DNA of 64,000 nt, taken from positions 260,050-324,049 of the forward strand of contig NZ_JABJWY010000037.1 of assembly GCF_013167215.1 (NCBI RefSeq), read 5' to 3'. Each line of letters starts with the position of its first letter. Positions within the stretch are counted from its first letter, which is position 1. The translations under genes and the position numbers were made by a program. The DNA comes from Sphingobacterium prati (GTDB lineage: Bacteria; Bacteroidota; Bacteroidia; Sphingobacteriales; Sphingobacteriaceae). Of this stretch, positions 25,282 through 34,076 are shown piece by piece. Below the pieces are notes generated by a model. The model saw only the letters and a program-made list of their open reading frames with translations, made no database searches and was not told where the DNA came from.

Positions 25282-27897
25282 ATGACAAGTAGAGAAATTC
25301 GTCAGGCCTTTTTAGACTTTTTTAAAAGCAAAGGGCATCAGATAGTACCTTCAGCACCAGTAGTTGTAAAAAATGATCCGACATTGATGTTTACCAATGC
25401 AGGGATGAATCAGTTTAAGGATTTATTCTTGGGCGAAGCACCAATCAAATTTCCGCGTGTAGCCGATACGCAGCGTTGCTTGCGTGTTTCAGGTAAGCAT
25501 AACGATCTAGAGGAAGTTGGTATTGATACTTACCACCACACTTTATTTGAAATGCTGGGAAACTGGAGCTTTGGAGATTACTTCAAGAAGGACGCTATTG
25601 CCTGGGCCTGGGAGCTATTGACCGAAGTCTATAAACTCGATAAAGACCGTTTATATGTAACCATTTTTGAAGGCGACGCAAGTGAAGGTCTGGAAAGAGA
25701 TATGGAGGCATTTGATTTCTGGAAACAGTGGATTGCCGAAGACTGTATTTTACTAGGTAACAAAAAGGATAATTTCTGGGAAATGGGAGAGACTGGGCCT
25801 TGCGGGCCTTGTTCTGAAATCCATTTTGATATGCGTAGTCCGGAGGAGCGTACTCAAGTTGCGGGACAAAGTTTGGTCAATGCAGATCACCCACAAGTGA
25901 TTGAAATCTGGAATCTGGTCTTTATGCAATTCAATCGCCTGAAAGATGGATCACTTCAAGCTTTACCGGCAAAACATGTGGATACAGGGATGGGCTTTGA
26001 GCGTTTGGTCAGATGTATCCAAGGTAAAACGTCAAACTATGATACGGATGTCTTTACACCAACTATTGATTTTATTGCAGATAAATCAGGGATAAAATAT
26101 GGCGTGGACGAAAAGAGTGATATTGCAATGCGCGTGGTCTCTGATCATATTCGTGCAGTTAGTTTTGCGATAGCCGATGGACAATTGCCATCCAACAATA
26201 AAGCTGGTTATGTCATTCGTCGTATTTTACGCCGCGCTGTACGTTATGCTTATACGTTTTTAGGATTTAAAACGCCATTTATTAATGAGCTTGTTCCGGT
26301 ACTAGCAGTACAATTCAGTGGTGTATTTGACGAATTGATCCAACAGCAGGATTTTGTACAGAAAGTAATTTTGGAAGAAGAAGTTTCTTTTTTAAGAACC
26401 TTGTCCACAGGTGTACAGCGATTTGAAAATTATGTGGAAGATCATGAAGTTATCAATGGTGATTTTGCATTTGAATTATACGATACGTATGGCTTTCCAA
26501 TTGATTTAACTGAATTACTAGCGCGTGAGAAAGGCATGTCCGTCGATATGGACGGTTTTAAGCAGGCGCTTCAAATTCAAAAGGACCGTTCCCGGGCGGC
26601 GACAGCAATCGATACCGGTGACTGGGTTGTTGTTAATGATGATGACGGCTTCGAATTTGTCGGTTACGATACATTGACAGCAAAAACAGAAGTCGTGAAA
26701 TACCGTAAAGTTGTCGCAAAAAATAAGGAGCAATACCAATTGGTACTTTCTGTGAGTCCATTTTATGCTGAAGGAGGGGGACAGGTCGGTGACTCCGGTG
26801 AATTGATTTCGGAGGAAACAGGCGAAAAGATCTATATTACGGATACAAAAAAGGAAAATGGAATTTTCGTCCATTTTACCAATAAATTGCCATTGGACCT
26901 GAATGGAACTTTTATTGCAGAGGTTGACAAGGCCAAACGATTGGATACGGAGAATAATCACTCTGCAACCCACTTGTTGCATGCGGCACTAAAACAGGTA
27001 TTGGGTACACACGTCAATCAAAAAGGTTCATTGGTGAATGCTGATATTTTACGTTTCGATATTTCTCATTTCGCAAAGATGAGTGAAGATGAGATCAAAC
27101 AGGTCGAAGATATCGTGAATGCTAAAATCCGTGAAAATATCCCATTAAAAGAAGAACGGAATATACCTTATCAGCAGGCTTTGGATTCAGGTGTCACGGC
27201 TTTGTTTGGCGAAAAATACGGTGATTTTGTTCGTGTGATTACTTTTGAAGACCAATTCTCCAAAGAATTATGTGGGGGTACGCATGTGAAAGCAACAGGT
27301 CAGATTGGATTCTTTAAGATTGTTTCGGAGTCTGCTGTGGCTGCTGGAGTACGTCGTATTGAAGCGATTACAGGTTCGCGTTCTGCAGCGGTAATCCGTG
27401 AGCATTTTGAATTGGTGCAGCATTTGAAAGAACTCATGAATAATCCAAAGGACTTTGTATCAGCTTTGGGTAAAATCATCGATGAAAATGGAGCCTTGAA
27501 AAAAGAAATAGAGAAAAGCATTACCGAAAAATCTTTGGCGTTGAAATCAGATCTGGAGGCGAAAATCGAACAGGTTGGTGATATCAACTTTTTATCGACG
27601 CTGGTTGATCTGCCCAATGCAGAAGCGGTTAAGACCTTAGCCTACGCGGTAAAGGGAGCTGTCAATAATTTGTTCTTGGTTATTGGAGCAGAATTCGATG
27701 GGAAGCCAAGTTTAACTGTCGTTATTTCAGATGATTTAGCAAGGGAAAAAGGTTTAAATGCAAGCAATATCGTTCGTGATCTTGCAAAAGATATCCAAGG
27801 TGGCGGCGGTGGGCAACCTTTCTTTGCGACTGCAGGCGGTAAGAATTCTGCGGGACTAAAGACAGCCATTGAACGTGCAAGGGAATTTTTAAGTTAA
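25282..27897 (+). CDS. alaS: Alanine--tRNA ligase
   Basis: 871 residues, full length. The class II catalytic core is N-terminal (DPTLMFTNAGMNQFKDLFLG and TQRCLRVSGKHNDLEEVG). The editing domain follows, with the zinc ligands HSATHLLHAAL and CGGTHV, and the C-terminal DHHA1 domain with its Gly-rich end (GGGGGQPFFATAGG). It charges tRNA-Ala and clears mischarged Ser/Gly. A good promoter lies immediately upstream and the gene appears monocistronic. All diagnostic motifs are intact. Confidence 0.98.
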   Translation: MTSREIRQAFLDFFKSKGHQIVPSAPVVVKNDPTLMFTNAGMNQFKDLFLGEAPIKFPRVADTQRCLRVSGKHNDLEEVGIDTYHHTLFEMLGNWSFGDYFKKDAIAWAWELLTEVYKLDKDRLYVTIFEGDASEGLERDMEAFDFWKQWIAEDCILLGNKKDNFWEMGETGPCGPCSEIHFDMRSPEERTQVAGQSLVNADHPQVIEIWNLVFMQFNRLKDGSLQALPAKHVDTGMGFERLVRCIQGKTSNYDTDVFTPTIDFIADKSGIKYGVDEKSDIAMRVVSDHIRAVSFAIADGQLPSNNKAGYVIRRILRRAVRYAYTFLGFKTPFINELVPVLAVQFSGVFDELIQQQDFVQKVILEEEVSFLRTLSTGVQRFENYVEDHEVINGDFAFELYDTYGFPIDLTELLAREKGMSVDMDGFKQALQIQKDRSRAATAIDTGDWVVVNDDDGFEFVGYDTLTAKTEVVKYRKVVAKNKEQYQLVLSVSPFYAEGGGQVGDSGELISEETGEKIYITDTKKENGIFVHFTNKLPLDLNGTFIAEVDKAKRLDTENNHSATHLLHAALKQVLGTHVNQKGSLVNADILRFDISHFAKMSEDEIKQVEDIVNAKIRENIPLKEERNIPYQQALDSGVTALFGEKYGDFVRVITFEDQFSKELCGGTHVKATGQIGFFKIVSESAVAAGVRRIEAITGSRSAAVIREHFELVQHLKELMNNPKDFVSALGKIIDENGALKKEIEKSITEKSLALKSDLEAKIEQVGDINFLSTLVDLPNAEAVKTLAYAVKGAVNNLFLVIGAEFDGKPSLTVVISDDLAREKGLNASNIVRDLAKDIQGGGGGQPFFATAGGKNSAGLKTAIERAREFLS

Positions 27898-27910
27898 ATT
27901 TACGGTGAGG

Positions 27911-27979
27911 ATCGGACAATTAGGATACTTGAGGAATATCGTTCAGGCGCAATGAATGTTTCGTCTTTAGTTGTCCGAT
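27911..27979. repeat. Long-loop inverted repeat after alaS
   Basis: ATCGGACAA (27911-27919) and TTGTCCGAT (27971-27979) are perfect complements separated by 51 bases. No U-tract follows; it may be an mRNA 3' structure or a regulator site for the gene at 28110. Confidence 0.4.
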
Positions 27980-28109
27980 TAAATTATCCTGGCTATTCAA
28001 ATCATAAATAGGTTTAATAACTGGGATAATTTCATCCATTTACAATGAAATCGGGGGCACTATCAACCATTAATTGTTGAATATTTAGTGTTCATAAAAA
28101 TTAGATACA

Positions 28110-29207
28110 ATGAAGAAGGTGATTTTTTTAGCAATGGGCGTGGTTGGATTGATGTTTAGTTGCCAGAATAAAGAGCAATTTACTATTGAAGGTAATGTAG
28201 AAAACCCGGGGAACATAAAAGTTGTCTCTTTATACGAAGGTGATACTAAGCTGGATTCAATGTATTTTGGTGATAATAATAAATTTCAGTTTGTGCGCCA
28301 GGCGAGCCAATCGAGGCTGTTGTCCTTACGTGTTGGTAAAAACCGTTATGACCTGATTGCTTCCCCTGGTGAAACAATTTCTTTTAAAGCGGATTTGCAT
28401 AAAGATGTCAACGACTATCTGGTCGAAGGATCTGAACTTTCAAAAACTATACAACCTTTCGCTAAAGAAAGAAATCACCGCGATTATATACAGGATTCCC
28501 TACAGGGTGTTTTCTCTAAATTAACGGCGAATTCTACTGCAGATGAAATAGAAAAACTTCGCGCTGAATATAAGGGCAAATTCGCAAGTGAACTTCGCGC
28601 TTATACCAGCAAAGCAGTCGATTTTTCCAATAAGCACAATGATTTGGCTGGCTTTTATGCGATCTCAACATTAGATCCAGAAGTAGCTGAAGCTGAAATT
28701 ATTGCTTATGCAGACAAAATCAAAGACGAATTTAACGAAAACAGATATGTAACTCAGTTTAAAGAAGAAACTCAGAAGCTGAAGAAAATGGCTATTGGTC
28801 AGCCGGCGCCGGAACTCACATCTTTTACACCTTCGAATAAGGAAGTAAAGCTGTCCAGTTTCAAAGGGAAATATACTCTAGTGGACTTTTGGGCTTCTTG
28901 GTGTATGCCCTGCCGTCAGGAAAACCCGAACCTCGTCAAGTTGTATAATGCTTATCATTCCAAAGGTTTCGATATTCTGTCTGTTTCATTTGACGATAAC
29001 CCTGGTTCGTGGATGCGGGCTATTGCAGACGATAAACTTACGTGGACTCATGTGTCTGATTTGAAAGCCTGGACTTCACCGGTTGTAATTGATTATCGGG
29101 TGAAGGCATTACCTACATCTTATATCCTCGATCCAAACGGTATTATCGTTGCGAAGAACCTCCGTGGCGGGGAGCTAGCGGATTTTTTGAGGAAAACAAT
29201 TAAGTAA
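28110..29207 (+). CDS. TlpA-family thiol-disulfide oxidoreductase lipoprotein with DUF4369 domain
   Basis: 365 residues. Lipobox LMFSC (Cys18), an N-terminal DUF4369-like beta domain (~20-110: FTIEGNVENPGNIKVVSLY), a helical linker and a C-terminal thioredoxin fold (~228-365) with active site WASWCMPC (Cys265, Cys268) and cis-Pro (KALPTSYIL). Such proteins are periplasmic reductases, in this phylum often anchored to a membrane and involved in cytochrome maturation or in keeping thiols reduced. Same strand as the response regulator that follows, but a ~100-base gap separates them. Confidence 0.92.
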   Translation: MKKVIFLAMGVVGLMFSCQNKEQFTIEGNVENPGNIKVVSLYEGDTKLDSMYFGDNNKFQFVRQASQSRLLSLRVGKNRYDLIASPGETISFKADLHKDVNDYLVEGSELSKTIQPFAKERNHRDYIQDSLQGVFSKLTANSTADEIEKLRAEYKGKFASELRAYTSKAVDFSNKHNDLAGFYAISTLDPEVAEAEIIAYADKIKDEFNENRYVTQFKEETQKLKKMAIGQPAPELTSFTPSNKEVKLSSFKGKYTLVDFWASWCMPCRQENPNLVKLYNAYHSKGFDILSVSFDDNPGSWMRAIADDKLTWTHVSDLKAWTSPVVIDYRVKALPTSYILDPNGIIVAKNLRGGELADFLRKTIK

Positions 29208-29309
29208 TCAATGTGTTATTGTTAATTGAAATATTACTTAATAATTTGGTAACATTAGATTAACCACTTGTTATCATTTTGTTCATATTTTAGCAAAAAA
29301 ATAAGACAA

Positions 29310-30005
29310 ATGAGTTCTTCGAAACAAAAGATTTTAATTGTTGATGACGAAAAGGATATCTTGGATTTAATTGCATTCAACTTAAATCGTGAAGGTTATC
29401 AGGTCTCTACAGCGCAAAATGGGGAAGAGGCAATACAAGTTGCCAAACAAGTAAACCCTGACCTGATCATCTTGGATGTGATGATGCCTAAGATGGACGG
29501 TATTGAAGCTTGTCGCATCATGCGCGCGATGCCTGAATTCAAAAGTACCTTTATGGTGTTTTTGACAGCCAGAAGTGAAGAATATTCGGAAATTGCCGGA
29601 TTTCATGTTGGAGCAGATGATTATATCGCCAAGCCAATCAAGCCACGTGCTTTGATGAGCCGGATTAATGCAATATTGAGAAGAAACGTGTCGGATGAGT
29701 CTGATTCTTCAGCACAGGATAAAATCGAGATAGCTGATCTGGTTATCGATAGAGATTCTTTCTTAGTCTACAGGGACGAGAAAAAAATTGTCCTTGCCAA
29801 AAAAGAGTTTGAATTATTATATTTACTGGCCTCCAAACCAAATAAAGTTTTCACGAGAGAACAAATCCTAAAAAGTATTTGGGAAGATTCAGTCGTTGTA
29901 ACCAACCGTACGATCGATGTGCATATTCGTAAGCTCCGCGAAAAAATAGGCGACGATTATGTGACCACTGTAAAAGGAGTAGGGTACAAATTTGATAAAG
30001 AATAA
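29310..30005 (+). CDS. OmpR/PhoB-family response regulator
   Basis: The frame opens at 29268, but the normal start is the ATG at 29310 (MSSSKQKILIVDDEKD). Receiver domain with acidic pair D12/D13, phospho-acceptor Asp56 (LIILDVMMPKMDG) and Lys in AKPIKPRALM; C-terminal winged-helix domain (RTIDVHIRKLREKIGDDYVTTVKGVGYKF). It binds DNA after phosphorylation. No sensor kinase gene lies next to it, so it is an orphan in this window. Ends in a strong terminator that begins at its stop codon. Confidence 0.93.
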   Translation: MSSSKQKILIVDDEKDILDLIAFNLNREGYQVSTAQNGEEAIQVAKQVNPDLIILDVMMPKMDGIEACRIMRAMPEFKSTFMVFLTARSEEYSEIAGFHVGADDYIAKPIKPRALMSRINAILRRNVSDESDSSAQDKIEIADLVIDRDSFLVYRDEKKIVLAKKEFELLYLLASKPNKVFTREQILKSIWEDSVVVTNRTIDVHIRKLREKIGDDYVTTVKGVGYKFDKE

Positions 30006-30034
30006 AACAAGAGGCTTAGGCCTCTTGTTTGTTT
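30005..30034 (+). terminator. Rho-independent terminator of the response regulator
   Basis: Stem AAACAAGAGGC (30005-30015) / GCCTCTTGTTT (30020-30030), 4-base loop, then GTTT; the left arm begins in the stop codon. Confidence 0.82.
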
Positions 30035-30153
30035 CCAGCGAAGATTTTCGCGCTTCTTTTCGTAAAAGCAGATGTACCTACGATCCAATAGGCATAAGGA
30101 TGGGTATTCTCTGCTTTTTGTCGCTTATTTGAACAACTCTTTGAACTGATAGC

Positions 30154-30184
30154 TTGATATCACGGCAACAAATCTTTACTTTTG
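30154..30184 (+). promoter_or_regulatory. Promoter of pyrC
   Basis: TTG (30154-30156), 20-base spacer, TACTTTTG (30177-30184); the ATG at 30211 follows after a ~20-base leader. Confidence 0.72.
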
Positions 30185-30210
30185 ACAGATACCAAAGTAA
30201 AGAGATCAAC

Positions 30211-31548
30211 ATGTCATCTATTCTTATAAAATCTGCGCAACTTGTTAACGAAGGTAAAGTTGAGGCCGCTGATGTATATATCAGCAATGGCCGAATCGAA
30301 ATGATCGCACAGGAGATTAATCATCCTGCGGATCAGGAAATCAATGCTGAGGGGCTACATCTGTTTCCGGGATTAATTGACGATCAGGTTCACTTTAGAG
30401 AGCCCGGGTTAACTTATAAAGCCGATATATGGCATGAAAGTCGCGCTGCGGTAGCAGGGGGGACAACCTCGTTCATGGAGATGCCTAATACCGTTCCCAA
30501 TACCTTAACACAGCAACTGCTTCAGGATAAATATGATATTGCTGGAAGGAATGCATTAGCCAATTACTCTTTCTTTATGGGGGCAGCTAACGATAACTTG
30601 GAAGAGGTGTTGAAAACCAATCCGCGTGATGTTTGCGGTATAAAGGTGTTTATGGGATCGTCCACCGGAAATATGCTGGTGGATAATGAAAAAGCATTGG
30701 AGGGTATTTTTGCAAACTCGCCCACGTTGATTGCCACACACTGTGAGGACGAAGCAACGATCAAGGCCAATCTGGCAGCATTCAAGGAAAAATATGGTGA
30801 AGATGGATTGAAGATTGAGATGCATCCGTTGATCCGTTCTGCGGAAGCTTGTTATTTGTCTTCATCCAAGGCTGTGGAGCTGGCTAAAAAGCACCATACC
30901 AGATTGCATATTTTACACATATCAACAGCAAAAGAAATCGATTTATTTCGGAATGATATTCCATTAAAAGACAAGAAAATCACAGCCGAAGCTTGTATCC
31001 ATCACCTTTGGTTTTCTGATCGGGATTACGCAACAAAAGGGAATTTTATTAAATGGAATCCTGCTGTTAAGACTGCCAATGATCGTGATCATATTCTTAA
31101 AGCGGTATTGGATGGGCATATTGATGTGATTGCAACAGATCACGCGCCCCATACAATCGAAGAAAAAACGCAGCCTTACGCGTCAGCGCCTAGTGGAGGT
31201 CCTTTGGTTCAGCATGCTTTACAAGCGTTATTGGATATGGTCAAAGCGGGTAAAATGACGCTGGAACAATTGGTTCAGAAGTCAGCACACAATACGGCGA
31301 CATTGTTTCAGGTCGAAGATCGCGGCTATATCCGTGAAGGCTATTGGGCGGATCTTGTCCTCGTGGATCTAAATAAACCATACACCGTTTCAAAAGAGAA
31401 TATCCTTTCTAAATGCGGATGGTCTCCATTCGAAGGGCATACGTTTAGTTCAACGATCGAACATACAATCGTATCCGGTAAAGTAGCATTTTCTAAGGGA
31501 GAAATTATTGAGAAAGGAGCTGGCGAGCGTTTATTGTTCAATAGATAA
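30211..31548 (+). CDS. pyrC: Dihydroorotase
   Basis: The frame opens at 30154, but that start lies upstream of the -7 box; the ATG at 30211 gives MSSILIKSAQLVNEG, a normal N-terminus. 445 residues. Metal-site motifs: DDQVHFREPGL, the Lys-containing GIKVFMGSSTGNM, ATHCEDE, LHILHIS and ATDHAPH. The usual first His of the H-x-H motif is Gln here (DQVH); I recall the same form in other Bacteroidota dihydroorotases, so it looks lineage-typical rather than a defect. It cyclises carbamoyl-aspartate to dihydroorotate in pyrimidine synthesis. Good promoter upstream. The S66 peptidase gene follows after 11 bases and may be cotranscribed. Confidence 0.93.
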   Translation: MSSILIKSAQLVNEGKVEAADVYISNGRIEMIAQEINHPADQEINAEGLHLFPGLIDDQVHFREPGLTYKADIWHESRAAVAGGTTSFMEMPNTVPNTLTQQLLQDKYDIAGRNALANYSFFMGAANDNLEEVLKTNPRDVCGIKVFMGSSTGNMLVDNEKALEGIFANSPTLIATHCEDEATIKANLAAFKEKYGEDGLKIEMHPLIRSAEACYLSSSKAVELAKKHHTRLHILHISTAKEIDLFRNDIPLKDKKITAEACIHHLWFSDRDYATKGNFIKWNPAVKTANDRDHILKAVLDGHIDVIATDHAPHTIEEKTQPYASAPSGGPLVQHALQALLDMVKAGKMTLEQLVQKSAHNTATLFQVEDRGYIREGYWADLVLVDLNKPYTVSKENILSKCGWSPFEGHTFSSTIEHTIVSGKVAFSKGEIIEKGAGERLLFNR

Positions 31549-31559
31549 TTTATCGGAAT

Positions 31560-32615
31560 ATGCAGAAAAGGGCATTTATAAAATCAATTGCTTTGGGCGC
31601 AATGGGCATTCCGGTATTGGGGGCAGAACGATCCGTACAAATTGTGGAAGGGTTAACCGGGGCAGCTACTTTGCTTGCCAAGAGGTTACATCCTGGGGAC
31701 ACCATTGGTTTGATAACACCAGCGGGCGTATTGGATGATGAAGAATCGATCATTATCGCTCGCGAGATCTTTGAAACATTGGGTTTTAAAGTGAAAGAGG
31801 GACAGCATATCCGTAGCCGTTATGGCAACTTAGCCGGTACAGATCAGGAGCGTATTGCCGATATACATGATATGTTTGCTGATAAGGCTGTCAAAGCAAT
31901 AGTCTGTATAAGAGGGGGCTCGGGAACTTCCCGTCTTCTGGACAGACTTGATTATAAGATGATTGCCCAAAATCCTAAAATTTTGCTGGGCTATTCAGAT
32001 ATTACAGCATTAATTCTGGCTTTGTACGCTAAAACCGGACTTGTTGCTTTCCATGGTGCGGTTGGTATAAGTACATGGACAAAGAAGCTCGCCGATGCGT
32101 TTAATGCACAATTTGTAGCGAATAAACCTGCGGTATTTGAAAACCCTAAATCAAAGGGGGATAATATTGTACAGACTAAAGACCGCATTGCCACAATTTC
32201 TCCCGGTACTGTTAATGGTGTACTGCTCGGTGGGAATATGACCGTATTGACCGGATTGTGTGGTTCGCCTTATCTACCCGACTTTAGAGACAAAATACTT
32301 TTTATTGAAGAGGTGGATGAAGATATGGAACGCGTTGACCGCATGTTTTGCCAGTTAAAAAATGCGGGAATATTGGCTGTGATCAAAGGTTTTATCTTCG
32401 GAAAGTGTACGAATTGCAAACCGTCAGAGGGCTATGGCTCTGTGACATTGGACCAGCTGTTCAATGATTATATCAAGCCCTTAAAGGTGCCTGCTTATAG
32501 CGGTGCTGTCATTGGACATATTGCCGAACAATTTATCCTTCCGGTAGGGGCAAAGGTGAGAATGGATGCATCGCATGGAACGATTACCTTACTTGAGGCG
32601 GCCTTAAAAGATTAA
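31560..32615 (+). CDS. LD-carboxypeptidase, S66 family (muropeptide LD-carboxypeptidase, LdcA/YkfA-like)
   Basis: 351 residues. An N-terminal QKRAFIKSIALGAMGI stretch resembles a twin-arginine-like or simple export signal, so it is probably periplasmic. The S66 core has the nucleophile elbow GYSDIT (Ser146), the preceding CIRGGSGTSRLLDRLDY and the Glu/His region IEEVDEDMERVDRMF and GAVIGHI. These enzymes remove the terminal D-Ala from the tetrapeptide of peptidoglycan stems. It starts 11 bases after pyrC and ends one base before the M14 gene, suggesting coupling. Together with the epimerase and NlpC/P60 genes at 38923-41211, it makes the same set as the B. subtilis ykfABC muropeptide genes. 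Confidence 0.9.
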   Translation: MQKRAFIKSIALGAMGIPVLGAERSVQIVEGLTGAATLLAKRLHPGDTIGLITPAGVLDDEESIIIAREIFETLGFKVKEGQHIRSRYGNLAGTDQERIADIHDMFADKAVKAIVCIRGGSGTSRLLDRLDYKMIAQNPKILLGYSDITALILALYAKTGLVAFHGAVGISTWTKKLADAFNAQFVANKPAVFENPKSKGDNIVQTKDRIATISPGTVNGVLLGGNMTVLTGLCGSPYLPDFRDKILFIEEVDEDMERVDRMFCQLKNAGILAVIKGFIFGKCTNCKPSEGYGSVTLDQLFNDYIKPLKVPAYSGAVIGHIAEQFILPVGAKVRMDASHGTITLLEAALKD

Positions 32616-32616
32616 G

Positions 32617-34032
32617 ATGAATTTAATAAAAGAAGATTTTATCAAAGCCTTTTCTTTATATGAAGAAAAGGCTTTGCAATATAGACGATTTAAACATGCG
32701 GCTATTTTGCAGCTTTTGGAACGAAAAGAGATCCGTAAACAGCTTGCGATAGAGGAGATCGGAAAGTCAGTAGAAGATCGTTCGATTTTTAGACTGAAAT
32801 ACGGACAGGGGTCAGTAAAGGTACTGTTATGGTCGCAGATGCATGGCGACGAACCTACAGCAACGATGGCATTATTCGATCTGTTTAATTTCTTAAATGG
32901 GGAGGAGGATGGCTTTGATACCTTGCGAAAGGAGATAGCGGAGAAACTGACTTTATACTTTATTCCGATGTTGAACCCTGACGGTGCTGAGCGTTATCAG
33001 CGGCGGACTGCCATGGATGTGGATATGAACCGGGATGCGCGTGCGCTTGCAACTGTGGAAGGGGCCCTGCTGAAAGCGCAGGCGATGTTACTGAAACCAG
33101 ACTTTGCTTTTAATCTCCATAATCAGAATAATTACTACAATATTCCAGGCAGCGCTACTCCTGTAACAATTTCTTTGCTGGTACCAGCCTACGATTATGC
33201 GAGAAGTGTCAATAGGGTTAGGGCGGATGCCATGCGGCTAATCGTTGGGATAAACAAGATATTACAGGAGTTTATACCGGATGCTGTAGCGAAGTATGAT
33301 GATGAGCATACACCGCGTGGTTTTGGAGATAATTTCCAAAAATGGGGTGCGCGTACCATTCTGATTGAATCAGGAGCCTACGCTGGTGATCCTGAGAAAC
33401 TGGAAGTTCGAAAACATAATTTCATTGCCCTATTACACGCCTTTCAGGAAATCGCTTCAGGATCCTATCTAGTACATGATATTGCAGATTACAACGCAAT
33501 TCCTTTTAATGACGAAAAGCTTCATGATGTTTTGATTCGAAACTTATCCATCGAAAAAAATGGTAAAAGGATGCTGGTGGATGTGGCTATTCGACAAAAT
33601 GAAAAAACTGTAGCGAGTGACTATTACGTAGAAGGAGTGATTGAGGATATTGGTGATTTGCAAGATTTCTATGGATATACCGATATTGATGTCGAAGGAC
33701 TCCAATTTATTCCCGCAAAACTGTATACTGACCAGGTATTTTCACTGGCGGAGTTAACCTTACCTATTGTGATTGAGTTGTTGAAACAGGGCTATGGGGC
33801 GTTACAGATTTCTGATAGGCCCGAAGGTACGCAGCTGCATGATTTTCCGATTCAGATCTTAACAGATGCCAGTTTTCACTATGCAGGTAGCCTCTTTTTT
33901 GAAGGGCAAGCTGACTTTTTTATCGGCTCCGAAGATGGAATTCGATTTGCATTGATCAATGGCTACCTATTGGATCTGACGATTAATCTAACTGAGCAAA
34001 ATTTTAAAAACAAACTTTATCAACCTAATTAA
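32617..34032 (+). CDS. M14 family zinc carboxypeptidase
   Basis: 471 residues starting one base after the S66 stop. Zinc motif HGDE (His76, Glu79), third ligand His168 (NLHNQNNYYN) and catalytic Glu251 (ILIESGAYAG), in the order of M14 metallocarboxypeptidases. PMLNPDGAERYQRR and DMNRDARAL are the substrate-carboxylate region. No signal peptide, so probably cytoplasmic. M14 enzymes of this type include gamma-D-glutamyl-meso-diaminopimelate carboxypeptidases, which would fit the muropeptide context; the specificity is my inference. Its stop codon is within the left arm of a bidirectional terminator. Confidence 0.85.
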   Translation: MNLIKEDFIKAFSLYEEKALQYRRFKHAAILQLLERKEIRKQLAIEEIGKSVEDRSIFRLKYGQGSVKVLLWSQMHGDEPTATMALFDLFNFLNGEEDGFDTLRKEIAEKLTLYFIPMLNPDGAERYQRRTAMDVDMNRDARALATVEGALLKAQAMLLKPDFAFNLHNQNNYYNIPGSATPVTISLLVPAYDYARSVNRVRADAMRLIVGINKILQEFIPDAVAKYDDEHTPRGFGDNFQKWGARTILIESGAYAGDPEKLEVRKHNFIALLHAFQEIASGSYLVHDIADYNAIPFNDEKLHDVLIRNLSIEKNGKRMLVDVAIRQNEKTVASDYYVEGVIEDIGDLQDFYGYTDIDVEGLQFIPAKLYTDQVFSLAELTLPIVIELLKQGYGALQISDRPEGTQLHDFPIQILTDASFHYAGSLFFEGQADFFIGSEDGIRFALINGYLLDLTINLTEQNFKNKLYQPN

Positions 34033-34074
34033 ATTCAAAAAGGCCACTAATACTGGCCTTTTTGAATTTAATTA
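34026..34074. terminator. Bidirectional terminator between M14 and SusD genes
   Basis: A perfect 21-bp stem (34026-34046 with 34054-34074) around a 7-base loop; core AAAAAGGCCA / TGGCCTTTTT. T-tracts on both strands serve the two convergent genes; the left arm includes the M14 stop codon and the right arm ends two bases before the SusD stop. Confidence 0.93.
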
Positions 34075-34076
34075 AT

